From assembly GCF_014385085.1 (NCBI RefSeq), contig NZ_JACRTD010000004.1, forward strand, positions 124,001 to 188,000: a DNA stretch of 64,000 nucleotides, in the 5' to 3' direction. The translations under genes were made by a program, and so were the position numbers. Source of the stretch: Youxingia wuxianensis. GTDB taxonomy: Bacteria > Bacillota > Clostridia > Oscillospirales > Ruminococcaceae. The notes below the pieces were generated by a model. The model was given only the letters and a program-made list of their open reading frames with translations, was not told where the DNA came from and did not search any database. Of this stretch, positions 9,280-16,828 are shown piece after piece. Numbering within the stretch: position 1 is the stretch's first letter; each line of letters begins with the position of its first letter.

Positions 9280-10311
9280 ATGCTGCAGAAAACCATGAAA
9301 GCCGCCATCTTGAAAGAATTTCATTCAGACCTTATAATAGAAACTGTTCCTATTCCCTCTCCTGGCCACGGCGAAGTTTTGGTCCGGGTGAAGGCCAGCG
9401 GGCTGTGCGCTTCCGACCTTCATATTCAGGACGGGATGCTCCCCACAGTAACGCTCCCCTTTACACCGGGACATGAAATGGCCGGCATTGTGGAAGAATT
9501 GGGGGAGGGGGTCACCGGGCTGAGCGTAGGGGAGCATGTGGTGTGCGCGATTGACATTACCTGCGGAGTATGCCGGTTCTGCCGCCGGGGAAAACAAAAT
9601 CTCTGTAAAAGCTTAGTGCGTATTGGATTTGAGCGAAACGGCTCCCATGAGCAATATTGCGTCGTTCCGGCAGAAAACCTTTTTCCTATCCGCAGGGATA
9701 TCCCCTTTGCCCAGGCGGCGATTATTCCAGATGCGGTGGTATGTATGTATCATGCCATTAAAAACCAGGGCAAAGTGACTGCCGGCGACCGGGTCCTCTT
9801 GTTGGGCGTTGGCGGCCTGGGGCTTCAGGGAGTACAGATTGCCCGGTACTTCGGAGCGCAGGTGTATGCCACCAGCCGCCAGGACAAAAAGCTGGAAATA
9901 GCAAAGCAATTCGGCGCCCACGGGGTGATCAATACCCGCACCCAGGATTTAATCGAGGAAATCTCCCGGCTTACCCAGGGGGAAATGTGCGATGTTATCT
10001 TTGATAATATCGGAATCCAAACTTCCATTGAAACCTGTCTGTCGGTGCTTCGCCCCGGGGGAAAGATTGTGGTGGTAGGATATAATGACTCCCAATTCAC
10101 AGCTTCCTACCAGGATTTGGTTATCCGGGAAAAAGAAATTATTGGCATTCGGGGAAGCACCCGTCAGGATTTGGCGGAGGCTATTCGTCTGGTGGAAGAT
10201 GGGATTGTTACCCCCTATGTTTCCAATACCTTCTCCCTGGAGGAAATTAATGCGGGTCTCCACTGCCTGCGCCGAGGAGAAAGTTTTGGCCGTACAGTGG
10301 TATTAATGTAA
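9280..10311 (+). CDS. Zinc-dependent medium-chain alcohol/polyol dehydrogenase
   Basis: 343-residue MDR-superfamily NAD(P)-dependent dehydrogenase. Catalytic zinc ligands are Cys in SGLCASDLH and His/Glu in GHEMAG; the structural zinc motif is complete (CGVCRFCRRGKQNLC). The Rossmann motif is GVGGLGLQGVQIAR. It has an AGGAAAGGA site and lies between the cyclase gene and an SDR, consistent with oxidation or reduction of a sugar, polyol or sugar-acid hydroxyl. An internal ATG five codons on is an alternative start. Confidence 0.88.
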   Translation: MLQKTMKAAILKEFHSDLIIETVPIPSPGHGEVLVRVKASGLCASDLHIQDGMLPTVTLPFTPGHEMAGIVEELGEGVTGLSVGEHVVCAIDITCGVCRFCRRGKQNLCKSLVRIGFERNGSHEQYCVVPAENLFPIRRDIPFAQAAIIPDAVVCMYHAIKNQGKVTAGDRVLLLGVGGLGLQGVQIARYFGAQVYATSRQDKKLEIAKQFGAHGVINTRTQDLIEEISRLTQGEMCDVIFDNIGIQTSIETCLSVLRPGGKIVVVGYNDSQFTASYQDLVIREKEIIGIRGSTRQDLAEAIRLVEDGIVTPYVSNTFSLEEINAGLHCLRRGESFGRTVVLM

Positions 10312-10332
10312 TCTTTGGAAGGAAGGTTCGAC

Positions 10333-11091
10333 ATGGATTTTAAAGAGCAGGTTGTAGTGATTACCGGCGCAGGGGCGGGGATTGGAAGAGTGGCTGCCGC
10401 CAAATTCGGCGCGGCCGGGGCAAAGGTGGTACTCAATTCTCTGTCAGAGCAGCATGCCCTTGCCGCTTGCCTGTCTGTAAAGGAAACCGGGGCCGAGTGC
10501 GTTTCCCATTTTGGGGATGTTTCTCAGTCTCATTCCGCCAAAGAACTTATTGAAACGGCGCTTTCCCATTTTGGACGGATTGACGTACTGGTTAATAATG
10601 CAGGGATTGTTCCCTCCGGCAATGTGGAGGAAACCTCCTTGGAGGAGTGGGAACGGTGTATGGGCGTAAATGTGCGCAGCGTGTTTCTGCTGTGCCGCTA
10701 TGTCCTTCCCCATATGCGAAAACAAGGGGGCGGCGTAATTGTAAATAATGCTTCCGTCGCGGCGGTCAAGGGCCTTATTAACCGCGCGGCTTATTCCGCT
10801 TCCAAGGGAGCGGTCCTTTCCCTGACCCGGGCGATGGCCTCCGACTATGTAAAGGACAATGTACGGGTGAACTGCGTCTGCCCTGGGACTACTCTTACCC
10901 CTTCCTTGGAAGAGCGGATTTCTTCCTCCCCGGACCCTAAGGCGGCGTATGCCGCGTTTACTGCCCGACAGCCTTTGGGACGGCTGGGTACGCCGGAGGA
11001 AATCGCCCAGGCCATTCTGTTTGCGGCCAGTCGGGAAAATTCTTTCATGACTGGGGCCAACATTATCGTGGACGGCGGACTGTCCGTGTAA
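10333..11091 (+). CDS. Short-chain dehydrogenase/reductase (SDR)
   Basis: 252-residue classical SDR, normal length. It shows the cofactor motif TGAGAGIGR, NNAGIV, the catalytic Ser in VNNASVAA and the YSASKG (YxxxK) pair, ending in GANIIVDGGLSV. ATG at 10333 is chosen because GGAAGGAAGG precedes it; an upstream TTG is unlikely. Last gene of the array before a terminator. Probably oxidises or reduces a sugar-derived carbonyl together with the upstream alcohol dehydrogenase. Confidence 0.9.
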   Translation: MDFKEQVVVITGAGAGIGRVAAAKFGAAGAKVVLNSLSEQHALAACLSVKETGAECVSHFGDVSQSHSAKELIETALSHFGRIDVLVNNAGIVPSGNVEETSLEEWERCMGVNVRSVFLLCRYVLPHMRKQGGGVIVNNASVAAVKGLINRAAYSASKGAVLSLTRAMASDYVKDNVRVNCVCPGTTLTPSLEERISSSPDPKAAYAAFTARQPLGRLGTPEEIAQAILFAASRENSFMTGANIIVDGGLSV

Positions 11092-11112
11092 AAACTGTAA
11101 TATTTACTATGT

Positions 11113-11146
11113 GGGAGCCTTCCTTTTTGGGAAGGTTCCCTTTTTT
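11113..11146 (+). terminator. Intrinsic terminator after the SDR gene
   Basis: GGGAGCCTTCC pairs with GGAAGGTTCCC (one G-T wobble) and is followed by six Ts. It closes the mgl-amidohydrolase-dehydrogenase transcription unit. Confidence 0.88.
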
Positions 11147-11158
11147 GTCCTTTTTCTC

Positions 11159-11187
11159 TTGACAAAGGAGTCCCCTCCTTTTATCCT
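11159..11187 (+). promoter_or_regulatory. Sigma-A promoter of the PTS operon
   Basis: TTGACA (11159-11164) is a perfect -35 box; TATCCT (11182-11187) is the -10 box after a 17-bp spacer. It lies 70 bases before the SIS-domain gene. Confidence 0.72.
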
Positions 11188-11199
11188 AAAACTAGAAAC

Positions 11200-11223
11200 A
11201 AGTGGTTCATAAATAAACCACTT
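11200..11223. promoter_or_regulatory. Dyad operator downstream of the PTS promoter
   Basis: AAGTGGTT and AACCACTT are perfect 8-bp inverted arms separated by 8 bases, centred just after the predicted transcription start, so binding would block initiation or clearance. AGTGGT/ACCACT half-sites occur in operators of HutC-subfamily GntR regulators (NagR/DasR class), matching the GntR/UTRA gene at the end of this operon, though the spacer is longer here than in those sites. Confidence 0.6.
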
Positions 11224-11256
11224 TAAGTCAAATCATGTGGAAAGGACGTCTTATCT

Positions 11257-12363
11257 ATGGAAAAGCCAACCGTATTCGGTTATATCTGCGACCAGCCACG
11301 GGCGCTGCGTGAGTGCTTTGCCCACAGAGAACAGTTCTGCGCGCCTTTTGCTGAGATATTTAAAAAGCATCCCATTAAAAAAGTGTATCTTCTCGGTTCC
11401 GGCACCTCGTATAATGCGTCTTTGGTAGGAAAGACCTACTTCAGTGAACTTCTGGGGGTGGAGGTGGAGGTTTGCATTCCTACGGTATTTACTAACTATG
11501 TAAAGGTAAATATCAATGGCATCTATAAGAAGGATGAAATTTTGATTGTCGCTATCTCCCAGACCGGCACCAGCATCTCCACCATCAACGCCCTGAAAAA
11601 AGCCTATGAAGAAGGTTGGCAGACTGCGGTACTGACAGAGGATTTAAATAGCCCGATCACCCGCTATGCCCGGCAGATAATTCGTCTTTTGTGCGGGGAA
11701 GAGGATGTCATGGTAGAAACCAAAGGATATACTGTCACAGTACTTACTTTATATTTATGGGCGCTGGAAACGGCCCGTGCTTTGGCCAAGCTGGAAAAGG
11801 ATTCGTATGAAAAACTCCTTTGCCAGCTGCAGGACGTTCTGGCGCAGATGCCAAAAATCGTGGAAAGCAGCATTGCGTGGTATGAAAAACACAAGCAAGA
11901 AATGCTTTCCATGGAGTTGGGTGTGGTCGCCGGTTACGGCATCAATCATGCCACTGCCATAGAAGCGGCGTTAAAGGTGGGGGAAACTTTCCGCCGTCCG
12001 TTCCAGGCCTACGAGCTGGAGGAGTTTATGCACGGCCCGGATATGGCTTTAAACAACCGGGAATTTATTTATCTGATCTGTTCGGATGAGCGGGAAAAAG
12101 AGCGGATGCTTCAGTTTCGGGAGTTCTTTTTGACAGTTACATCCCATGTGTTTGTCATCACCTCGGAGGAGGGGCCTTGGGGGGAAAAAGATCTCCTTCT
12201 CCCCTGTAAAACCAGCAAAAATCTCTCCGTCCTGTTTTATTCTGTCCCTCTGCAGGTGTTGGCGGCCCTTTCTTCCCGGGATTCCGGGATCGATACTGCG
12301 GTTTATCCCTTTGAAAGCAACGACCTGGCCCACTGCGCCAGCAATCAGGAGGAAAAAGGATGA
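11257..12363 (+). CDS. SIS-domain sugar-phosphate isomerase/deaminase/deglycase
   Basis: 368-residue cytoplasmic protein with two SIS domains, related to the isomerase half of GlmS, AgaS and fructosamine-6-phosphate deglycases. Visible are VYLLGSGTSYNAS in the first SIS domain, a serine/threonine-rich phosphate loop SQTGTSIS, and in the second domain VVAGYGINHATAIEAALKVGET followed by EEFMHGP, typical of GlmS-like enzymes. No glutaminase domain is present. It is the first gene of a mannose-type PTS operon and should process the imported sugar phosphate, an aminosugar or an Amadori product being the best guesses. Confidence 0.85.
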   Translation: MEKPTVFGYICDQPRALRECFAHREQFCAPFAEIFKKHPIKKVYLLGSGTSYNASLVGKTYFSELLGVEVEVCIPTVFTNYVKVNINGIYKKDEILIVAISQTGTSISTINALKKAYEEGWQTAVLTEDLNSPITRYARQIIRLLCGEEDVMVETKGYTVTVLTLYLWALETARALAKLEKDSYEKLLCQLQDVLAQMPKIVESSIAWYEKHKQEMLSMELGVVAGYGINHATAIEAALKVGETFRRPFQAYELEEFMHGPDMALNNREFIYLICSDEREKERMLQFREFFLTVTSHVFVITSEEGPWGEKDLLLPCKTSKNLSVLFYSVPLQVLAALSSRDSGIDTAVYPFESNDLAHCASNQEEKG

Positions 12364-12767
12364 AAACGATTATACTGCTGTCTCACGGAGAACTGGCAAA
12401 AGGTATGGCCGATACTGCCCAGATGATTATGGGCAAACAGAAAAACCTTTATGCCATCAGCGCCTACACAGAAGAAAACGTGAATTTCCCCGCAATGGTA
12501 AAAAAACTTATCCAATCCTCCCCAGGAGAAACCGTTCTTGTCACCGACCTGATGGGAGGCAGCGTGAACAATCAAATGATAGAGCTGGCAGCACAAACAG
12601 GCGCCCATTTGATCAGCGGCATGAATCTGACGCTGGTTCTCAGCCTGCTTAACGACGACCCTTCCCTTTCCACCAGCCAATGGATCGAGCTGGCTCTCAG
12701 CGACGCTAAAAACGGGATTGTTTACTGCAGCCGGCTGTCTCAGCCGGTCCAGGACGACGACTTTTAG
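12360..12767 (+). CDS. Mannose-family PTS EIIA component
   Basis: 135-residue cytoplasmic phosphocarrier. His9 in LLSHGELAKG is the expected site phosphorylated by HPr. The VTDLMGGSVNNQ motif is typical of the man/sor/lev IIA family. The start codon overlaps the SIS gene stop by four bases (ATGA), indicating translational coupling. Confidence 0.9.
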   Translation: MKTIILLSHGELAKGMADTAQMIMGKQKNLYAISAYTEENVNFPAMVKKLIQSSPGETVLVTDLMGGSVNNQMIELAAQTGAHLISGMNLTLVLSLLNDDPSLSTSQWIELALSDAKNGIVYCSRLSQPVQDDDF

Positions 12768-12778
12768 GAGGAGTAGGT

Positions 12779-13243
12779 ATGATAAAACTAGTAAGAGTGG
12801 ATTACCGCCTGCTGCACGGACAGGTGGTATTTGCCTGGACAAATTTTGTAGGGGCAGACTGTATTTTAATCGCCTGTGACGAGGTTGCCCAAAATGAAAA
12901 CCGTAAATCAGCCCTGCGTCTGGCTAGGCCCGCTTCCTGTAAGTTGGTATTTAAATCTGTGGCGCAGGCGGTACAAGCCATCAACTCCGGCGTTACGGAT
13001 AAATATAAGCTGCTTATACTGGTGGAAACCATCGGTGACGCCAGAAAGTTATGTGAAGGTTGTCCTTCTATCCGGACGGTCAACCTGGGGCTTTCCAAGC
13101 AACGGGAGGGAACCCGGGAAATTGGAAAGGCGGTGTACGCCACACCCCAGGAGGAGGAAGATTTAAAAGCGCTGTCTCAGTCCGGGGTGGTGTTGGAGAT
13201 AAAGCAAGCCCCCAACGACAAAGGGGAAAAACTCGGCGACTGA
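12779..13243 (+). CDS. Mannose-family PTS EIIB component
   Basis: 154-residue cytoplasmic phosphotransfer protein. RVDYRLLHGQV places the phosphorylated histidine at residue 13. It receives phosphate from the preceding EIIA and passes it to sugar carried by EIIC/EIID. It begins behind AGGAGGAG, 11 bases after EIIA. Confidence 0.9.
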   Translation: MIKLVRVDYRLLHGQVVFAWTNFVGADCILIACDEVAQNENRKSALRLARPASCKLVFKSVAQAVQAINSGVTDKYKLLILVETIGDARKLCEGCPSIRTVNLGLSKQREGTREIGKAVYATPQEEEDLKALSQSGVVLEIKQAPNDKGEKLGD

Positions 13244-13264
13244 TAAAAGGAAAGGAGTTTTAAA

Positions 13265-14038
13265 ATGCTTATAAAAGTGGGGCTGCTTTTCCTTGTAGCC
13301 TTCCTCGCTTATATGCAGGATTTTTTAGGAACTACCTTTATCGGCAGACCGCTGGTGAGCGGCTGGATAACAGGACTGGTATTAGGGGCGCCTTTGCAAG
13401 GGCTGGTGATGGGGGCGGTATTGGAACTGGTATGGATGGGCCTGATGGAAATTGGCGCGGCGATCTCTTTGGATATTGTGGCCGGAGGGATTTTGGGAAT
13501 CGCCTTGGCTGTATGGGCTGATGGAAATATCGGCTTTGCTCTGCTGTTCGCTCTGCCTGCTTCCATTTTAGGGGGAATCCTAGAAAACTTTTTCTATTCC
13601 AAAATCAATTCCGCTTATTGCCGCCGCGCGAAGGAGTACATCGATCGGGGCCAGCTGGACAAAGGCGCCCGGATGCATATTGCCGCCAGCCTTTTTCATC
13701 CTTTGGCAGGCGCGGCAATGGTTGCTCTTTTGTTCGGCATGTGCGCAGGCTGGGCGCAAAACTTGGCCTCCTTCCTGCCTCCGACTTTCTTACATGGGCT
13801 GTCGGTAGCGGCGATGCTGCTTCCAGCAGTAGGCTTTGCGACCCTGCTAGGTATGATGCTTAACAAAAAAACCGTGCCCTTTTTCTTTTTAGGATTTATT
13901 CTGGCGGCGGCCTTGGGACTGTCTATGACCGCTATTGTGATGATTGGATGTATCGCCGGGGGGATAATGTTTATTCTTCTTTCGGAAATCCATCAAAATA
14001 CATCTGGAAAGGAGGCGCCGGCGGATGAGGACTTCTGA
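13265..14038 (+). CDS. Mannose-family PTS EIIC component
   Basis: 257-residue polytopic membrane protein of the mannose/fructose/sorbose PTS IIC family, with repeated hydrophobic glycine-rich segments including GRPLVSGWITGLVLG and LELVWMGLMEIGAA. It forms the sugar channel with EIID, whose start overlaps this gene's end by 14 bases. Confidence 0.9.
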   Translation: MLIKVGLLFLVAFLAYMQDFLGTTFIGRPLVSGWITGLVLGAPLQGLVMGAVLELVWMGLMEIGAAISLDIVAGGILGIALAVWADGNIGFALLFALPASILGGILENFFYSKINSAYCRRAKEYIDRGQLDKGARMHIAASLFHPLAGAAMVALLFGMCAGWAQNLASFLPPTFLHGLSVAAMLLPAVGFATLLGMMLNKKTVPFFFLGFILAAALGLSMTAIVMIGCIAGGIMFILLSEIHQNTSGKEAPADEDF

Positions 14039-14828
14039 GGGAAAAATAACGAAAAAAGATCTGCGCGGTCTGTTTTTGCGCTCACTGCCTATGGAAGCGT
14101 CCTTTTCTTATGAAAGTATGATGTCTATGGCGTATGCTTATTGTATGAAACCAATTATTACAAAGCTGTATGACGACCCCGAAAAACAAAAGGACGCTAT
14201 GCAAAGGCATATCGAATTTTTTAACTGTACCAGCGCCTGTACCCCTTTTATTTTGGGGGCCAGCGCCGCCATGGAAGAACAAAACGCTATGGATCCGCAG
14301 TATGATACTGGCGCGATTAATCAGGTGAAGTCTGATTTGATGGGGCCGCTGGCCAGCTTAGGGGATACGATTTTTTGGGGTGTGCTGCGTATGGCGGCGG
14401 CTGGGATCGGCATTTCCTTGGCCTTACAGGGCAGCTATTTGGGGCCGGTTCTTTTTGTGCTGCTGTTTAATGTGCCGAATTTTCTATTCCGGTATTTTGG
14501 AGCCGTATTGGGATATGAAAAAGGGCCTTCCCTTATTCGGGAACTGAGCCAGTCTGGGGTAGTGGAACGGCTGACCTGGGCACTAAATATTTTAGGGCTG
14601 GTAATTATCGGCGGTATGACCGCCTTTATGGTGCGTGTCCAAACGCCCTTGACCATTGCAGGCGTCTCGGTTCAAGCAGGTTTGGATCATGTTTTGCCCG
14701 GACTTGCTGCGTTGCTATTTACCCTGTTGTTATACTGGCTGATGAAAAAAAATGTAAGTTCTAACTGGCTGATCGCCGGATGTCTCCTGCTGGGGGTAGC
14801 CGCAGGAATGTGCGGTATTCTTGCTTGA
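14025..14828 (+). CDS. Mannose-family PTS EIID component
   Basis: 267-residue membrane protein of the PTS IID family. N-terminal KKDLRGLFLRSLPMEASFSYE is the family signature, followed by FFNCTSACTPFILGASAAMEEQ and a MGPLASLGDTIFWG motif. It starts inside the end of EIIC behind AAAGGAGGCG, so the pair is probably translated together. Confidence 0.9.
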   Translation: MRTSEGKITKKDLRGLFLRSLPMEASFSYESMMSMAYAYCMKPIITKLYDDPEKQKDAMQRHIEFFNCTSACTPFILGASAAMEEQNAMDPQYDTGAINQVKSDLMGPLASLGDTIFWGVLRMAAAGIGISLALQGSYLGPVLFVLLFNVPNFLFRYFGAVLGYEKGPSLIRELSQSGVVERLTWALNILGLVIIGGMTAFMVRVQTPLTIAGVSVQAGLDHVLPGLAALLFTLLLYWLMKKNVSSNWLIAGCLLLGVAAGMCGILA

Positions 14829-14844
14829 GACGGAGGAAAGTGAA

Positions 14845-15333
14845 ATGTCTATCATACGTACCGACCAGCAGTTCCCTTTTTTATCCCAACTGGCCGGCAG
14901 GCAGAGGACACATAGCCGTACTCTGCATTTGGAAATGATCGAATCCAATCGGGAAATCAGCCAGTTTCTCAAGCTTCCTATTGCTACGCCGGTATATTAC
15001 CTGCGGTGCTTGTGCCTATTGGATGAGGTTCCTTCGGTGTTGGAAAGATGTTGGATCGTCCAAAAACTGGCGCCTGGTTTTGCCGCCCGTTATAACCAAG
15101 AGAGCAGTGACGTGTGCGATCTGCTCAAACACGCGTACTCTTTTTCATTTTTCCACGGGGAAGAAGAAATTTCCATTGTCGCGCCTTCTCCAGAGGAGCA
15201 GGTTCTTTTGCCTTCCCAGGAATATGTGCGTATGCAGGGCGTTCTGCTTGTAAATGAAACAACACCTGTCGTTTATTACGATCATTTGGCTCTGCCGGAG
15301 CTATATGTATTCAGCGCTAGGGAGGGAGGGTAA
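14845..15333 (+). CDS. Stand-alone UTRA ligand-binding domain protein
   Basis: 162-residue protein matching only the C-terminal UTRA effector domain of HutC-type GntR regulators: ISQFLKLPIATPVYYLRCLCLLDEVPSVLE and a terminal strand pattern are recognisable, but there is no winged-helix DNA-binding part. The ATG at 14845 follows CGGAGGAAAG; an upstream TTG overlaps the EIID stop and is less likely. It is next to a complete GntR/UTRA gene (one base between stop and start). It may heterodimerise with, or titrate ligand from, that regulator, or be a decayed paralogue with an intact frame. Confidence 0.72.
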   Translation: MSIIRTDQQFPFLSQLAGRQRTHSRTLHLEMIESNREISQFLKLPIATPVYYLRCLCLLDEVPSVLERCWIVQKLAPGFAARYNQESSDVCDLLKHAYSFSFFHGEEEISIVAPSPEEQVLLPSQEYVRMQGVLLVNETTPVVYYDHLALPELYVFSAREGG

Positions 15334-15334
15334 C

Positions 15335-16060
15335 ATGGTTGATTATCATTCCCCCATGTATTTGCAGCTGCGGGAAACTATCCTGGAAAAAATAAAATCC
15401 GGCGTCTATCTTCCAGGTCAAGCTATTCCTTCTGAACGGGAAATGGCCTCTTTCTATGGGGTAAACCGAATGACGGTAAAACATGCGGTCTCCACCTTAG
15501 TAGAGGAAGGACTGTTATATCGAATACATGGGAGCGGCACCTTTGTCAAAGCCGTCCCCGGCAAAATTGACGTAGGAGCCGGCGGATTCGGCGGGCTTAG
15601 CATTGGTATCCGCGCAGCCGGTATGATCCCCCAAAGCAAGGTGCTTTATCTTCATCGCCAACCGGCTTCCCCTGAGATTGCCGCTCTTTTTTCTTGCGAT
15701 CCCCAAGAGATGTTTTATCATCTTGGCCGAGTGCGTCAAGCAGACAGCCATCCTTTTTCAGTCCAATACGCTGTTTTTCCAGCGGCCTATTTCCCCGGCG
15801 CGTTAGAGATTGATTTCTCCAAAGCATCCCTGTATGAATTTATGGGGCAGATGGGCCGCGCTCCGGTTGCTTTTAAAGACAGCGTTCAGGCGGTGGCCGC
15901 TTGTCCAAAGCTAGCGAAGCTGTTGGAACTTTCCCCCGGCCAGATCGTTTTTCAGTGCGATTATCTCAGTTATGACAAAGATAATTGCCTTGTGGAACAA
16001 AACCGCTCCTTTTTTCGGCCGGACAAAGTAACCTTTAAGCTCCATCTTCATATAGAATAA
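15335..16060 (+). CDS. GntR-family regulator, HutC/UTRA subfamily
   Basis: 241-residue regulator. The N-terminal winged helix (about residues 6-75) includes MYLQLRETILEKIKSGVY, PSEREMASFYGVNRMTVKHAV and GLLYRIHGSGTFV; a UTRA domain follows. ATG at 15335 is preferred, directly after GGGAGGGAGGG and one base past the UTRA-only gene. It is likely the repressor of the PTS operon through the AGTGGT dyad after the operon promoter, with the imported sugar phosphate as effector. Confidence 0.9.
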   Translation: MVDYHSPMYLQLRETILEKIKSGVYLPGQAIPSEREMASFYGVNRMTVKHAVSTLVEEGLLYRIHGSGTFVKAVPGKIDVGAGGFGGLSIGIRAAGMIPQSKVLYLHRQPASPEIAALFSCDPQEMFYHLGRVRQADSHPFSVQYAVFPAAYFPGALEIDFSKASLYEFMGQMGRAPVAFKDSVQAVAACPKLAKLLELSPGQIVFQCDYLSYDKDNCLVEQNRSFFRPDKVTFKLHLHIE

Positions 16061-16102
16061 AAAAGGCCAGCGGCAAAACGTTGTTTTGCCGCTGGCCTTT
16101 TT
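16060..16102. terminator. Terminator of the PTS operon
   Basis: A 19-bp near-perfect stem (16060-16078 with 16084-16102) starts with A-run and ends in a T-run, so it can work in both directions. It terminates the GntR gene and may also protect against read-through from the minus-strand nicotinamidase-like gene. Confidence 0.9.
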
Positions 16103-16169
16103 AGCCACGCCTGGCTAATCGAAGTTTTGCCCCCGCCGCAGGCGGGAAACGCTTTGCGTTTTAAGGCGC
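16103..16169 (+). repeat. Dispersed intergenic multi-hairpin repeat, copy A
   Basis: 67-bp element immediately after the terminator T-run. It aligns over its whole length with the reverse complement of 38208-38275 (about 58 of 68 positions identical). It contains hairpins CCCGCC-GCA-GGCGGG and AAACGC-TTT-GCGTTT inside an outer CGCCT/AGGCG pairing. No coding potential. Both copies follow a terminator in the same relative orientation. Confidence 0.7.
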
Positions 16170-16202
16170 TAGCTGAAAAATGAGCCTTGTAAATAGGAAT
16201 TT

Positions 16203-16730
16203 TTAGGCCGTTTTTATTTCAATCTGGCAGACCCGCATCGCTTCCAACGCATTTTCATGGCTTTGAGGAGTCACTCCTGCGCAGCATGCGGCGTCTACAG
16301 AAACCTTTACCTCAGGCAGAAACGCTTTGATCAAAAGAGCGTTGGAAATAACACAAATATCTGTACAAAGACCAACCAGTTCTACCTCTTCTATCTCAGG
16401 AAGAGAAGCGATTTTCTGCGCCAGTTCTACGCTTCCAAACGTGGGTTTATCGATTACCGGCGTATCCTCTCCCAAAGCAGCGGCAACTCTCTTTTCAATC
16501 TGCCAGCCTGCTGTTTGGCGAATACAATGTTCCACCGGAAGCCGCTCGCCTTCCTGGGTGGAAAGATAGTCGTTCTCATGGGTGTCCCGGGTAGCCATTA
16601 AATAAACGCGGCCCTTATTGCTTTTGATCTTATTCACCACCCGCTCAACGATCTGCGAAGCTTCTTTTGTGCCAAGACTTCCATCAATAAAGTCGTTTTG
16701 CATATCTATTACAATCAGCGCTTTTTTCAT
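16203..16730 (-). CDS. Isochorismatase-family cysteine hydrolase (nicotinamidase-like)
   Basis: 175-residue hydrolase with the full catalytic triad of the family: Asp9 (VIDMQNDF), Lys95 (IDKPTFGS) and Cys126 in GLCTDICV. The cis-peptide segment before the cysteine is normal. Closest functional class is nicotinamidase/pyrazinamidase, acting in NAD salvage. Monocistronic, with AGGAGG ahead of its start. Confidence 0.86.
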   Translation of the reverse strand: MKKALIVIDMQNDFIDGSLGTKEASQIVERVVNKIKSNKGRVYLMATRDTHENDYLSTQEGERLPVEHCIRQTAGWQIEKRVAAALGEDTPVIDKPTFGSVELAQKIASLPEIEEVELVGLCTDICVISNALLIKAFLPEVKVSVDAACCAGVTPQSHENALEAMRVCQIEIKTA

Positions 16731-16782
16731 TTTACGACCTCCTTTTTCTTTTTATTATAGCATATTCTTTATTCCTCGCAAG

Positions 16783-16819
16783 AAAGTCCGGCCGCATATA
16801 AAAAATGCGGCCGGACTTT
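16783..16819 (-). terminator. Stem-loop at the end of the nan-nag operon
   Basis: AAAGTCCGGCCGCAT pairs perfectly with ATGCGGCCGGACTTT (15 bp) across a 7-base loop, just after the nagA stop. The minus-strand T-run is short, the plus-strand one slightly better. Confidence 0.75.
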
Positions 16820-16828
16820 TCTTTCTCA

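Noticed and set aside
15254..15334. Longer N-terminus for the GntR/UTRA gene
   Set aside because: The extension overlaps the UTRA-only gene; the ATG at 15335 begins the typical winged-helix sequence behind GGGAGGGAGGG.
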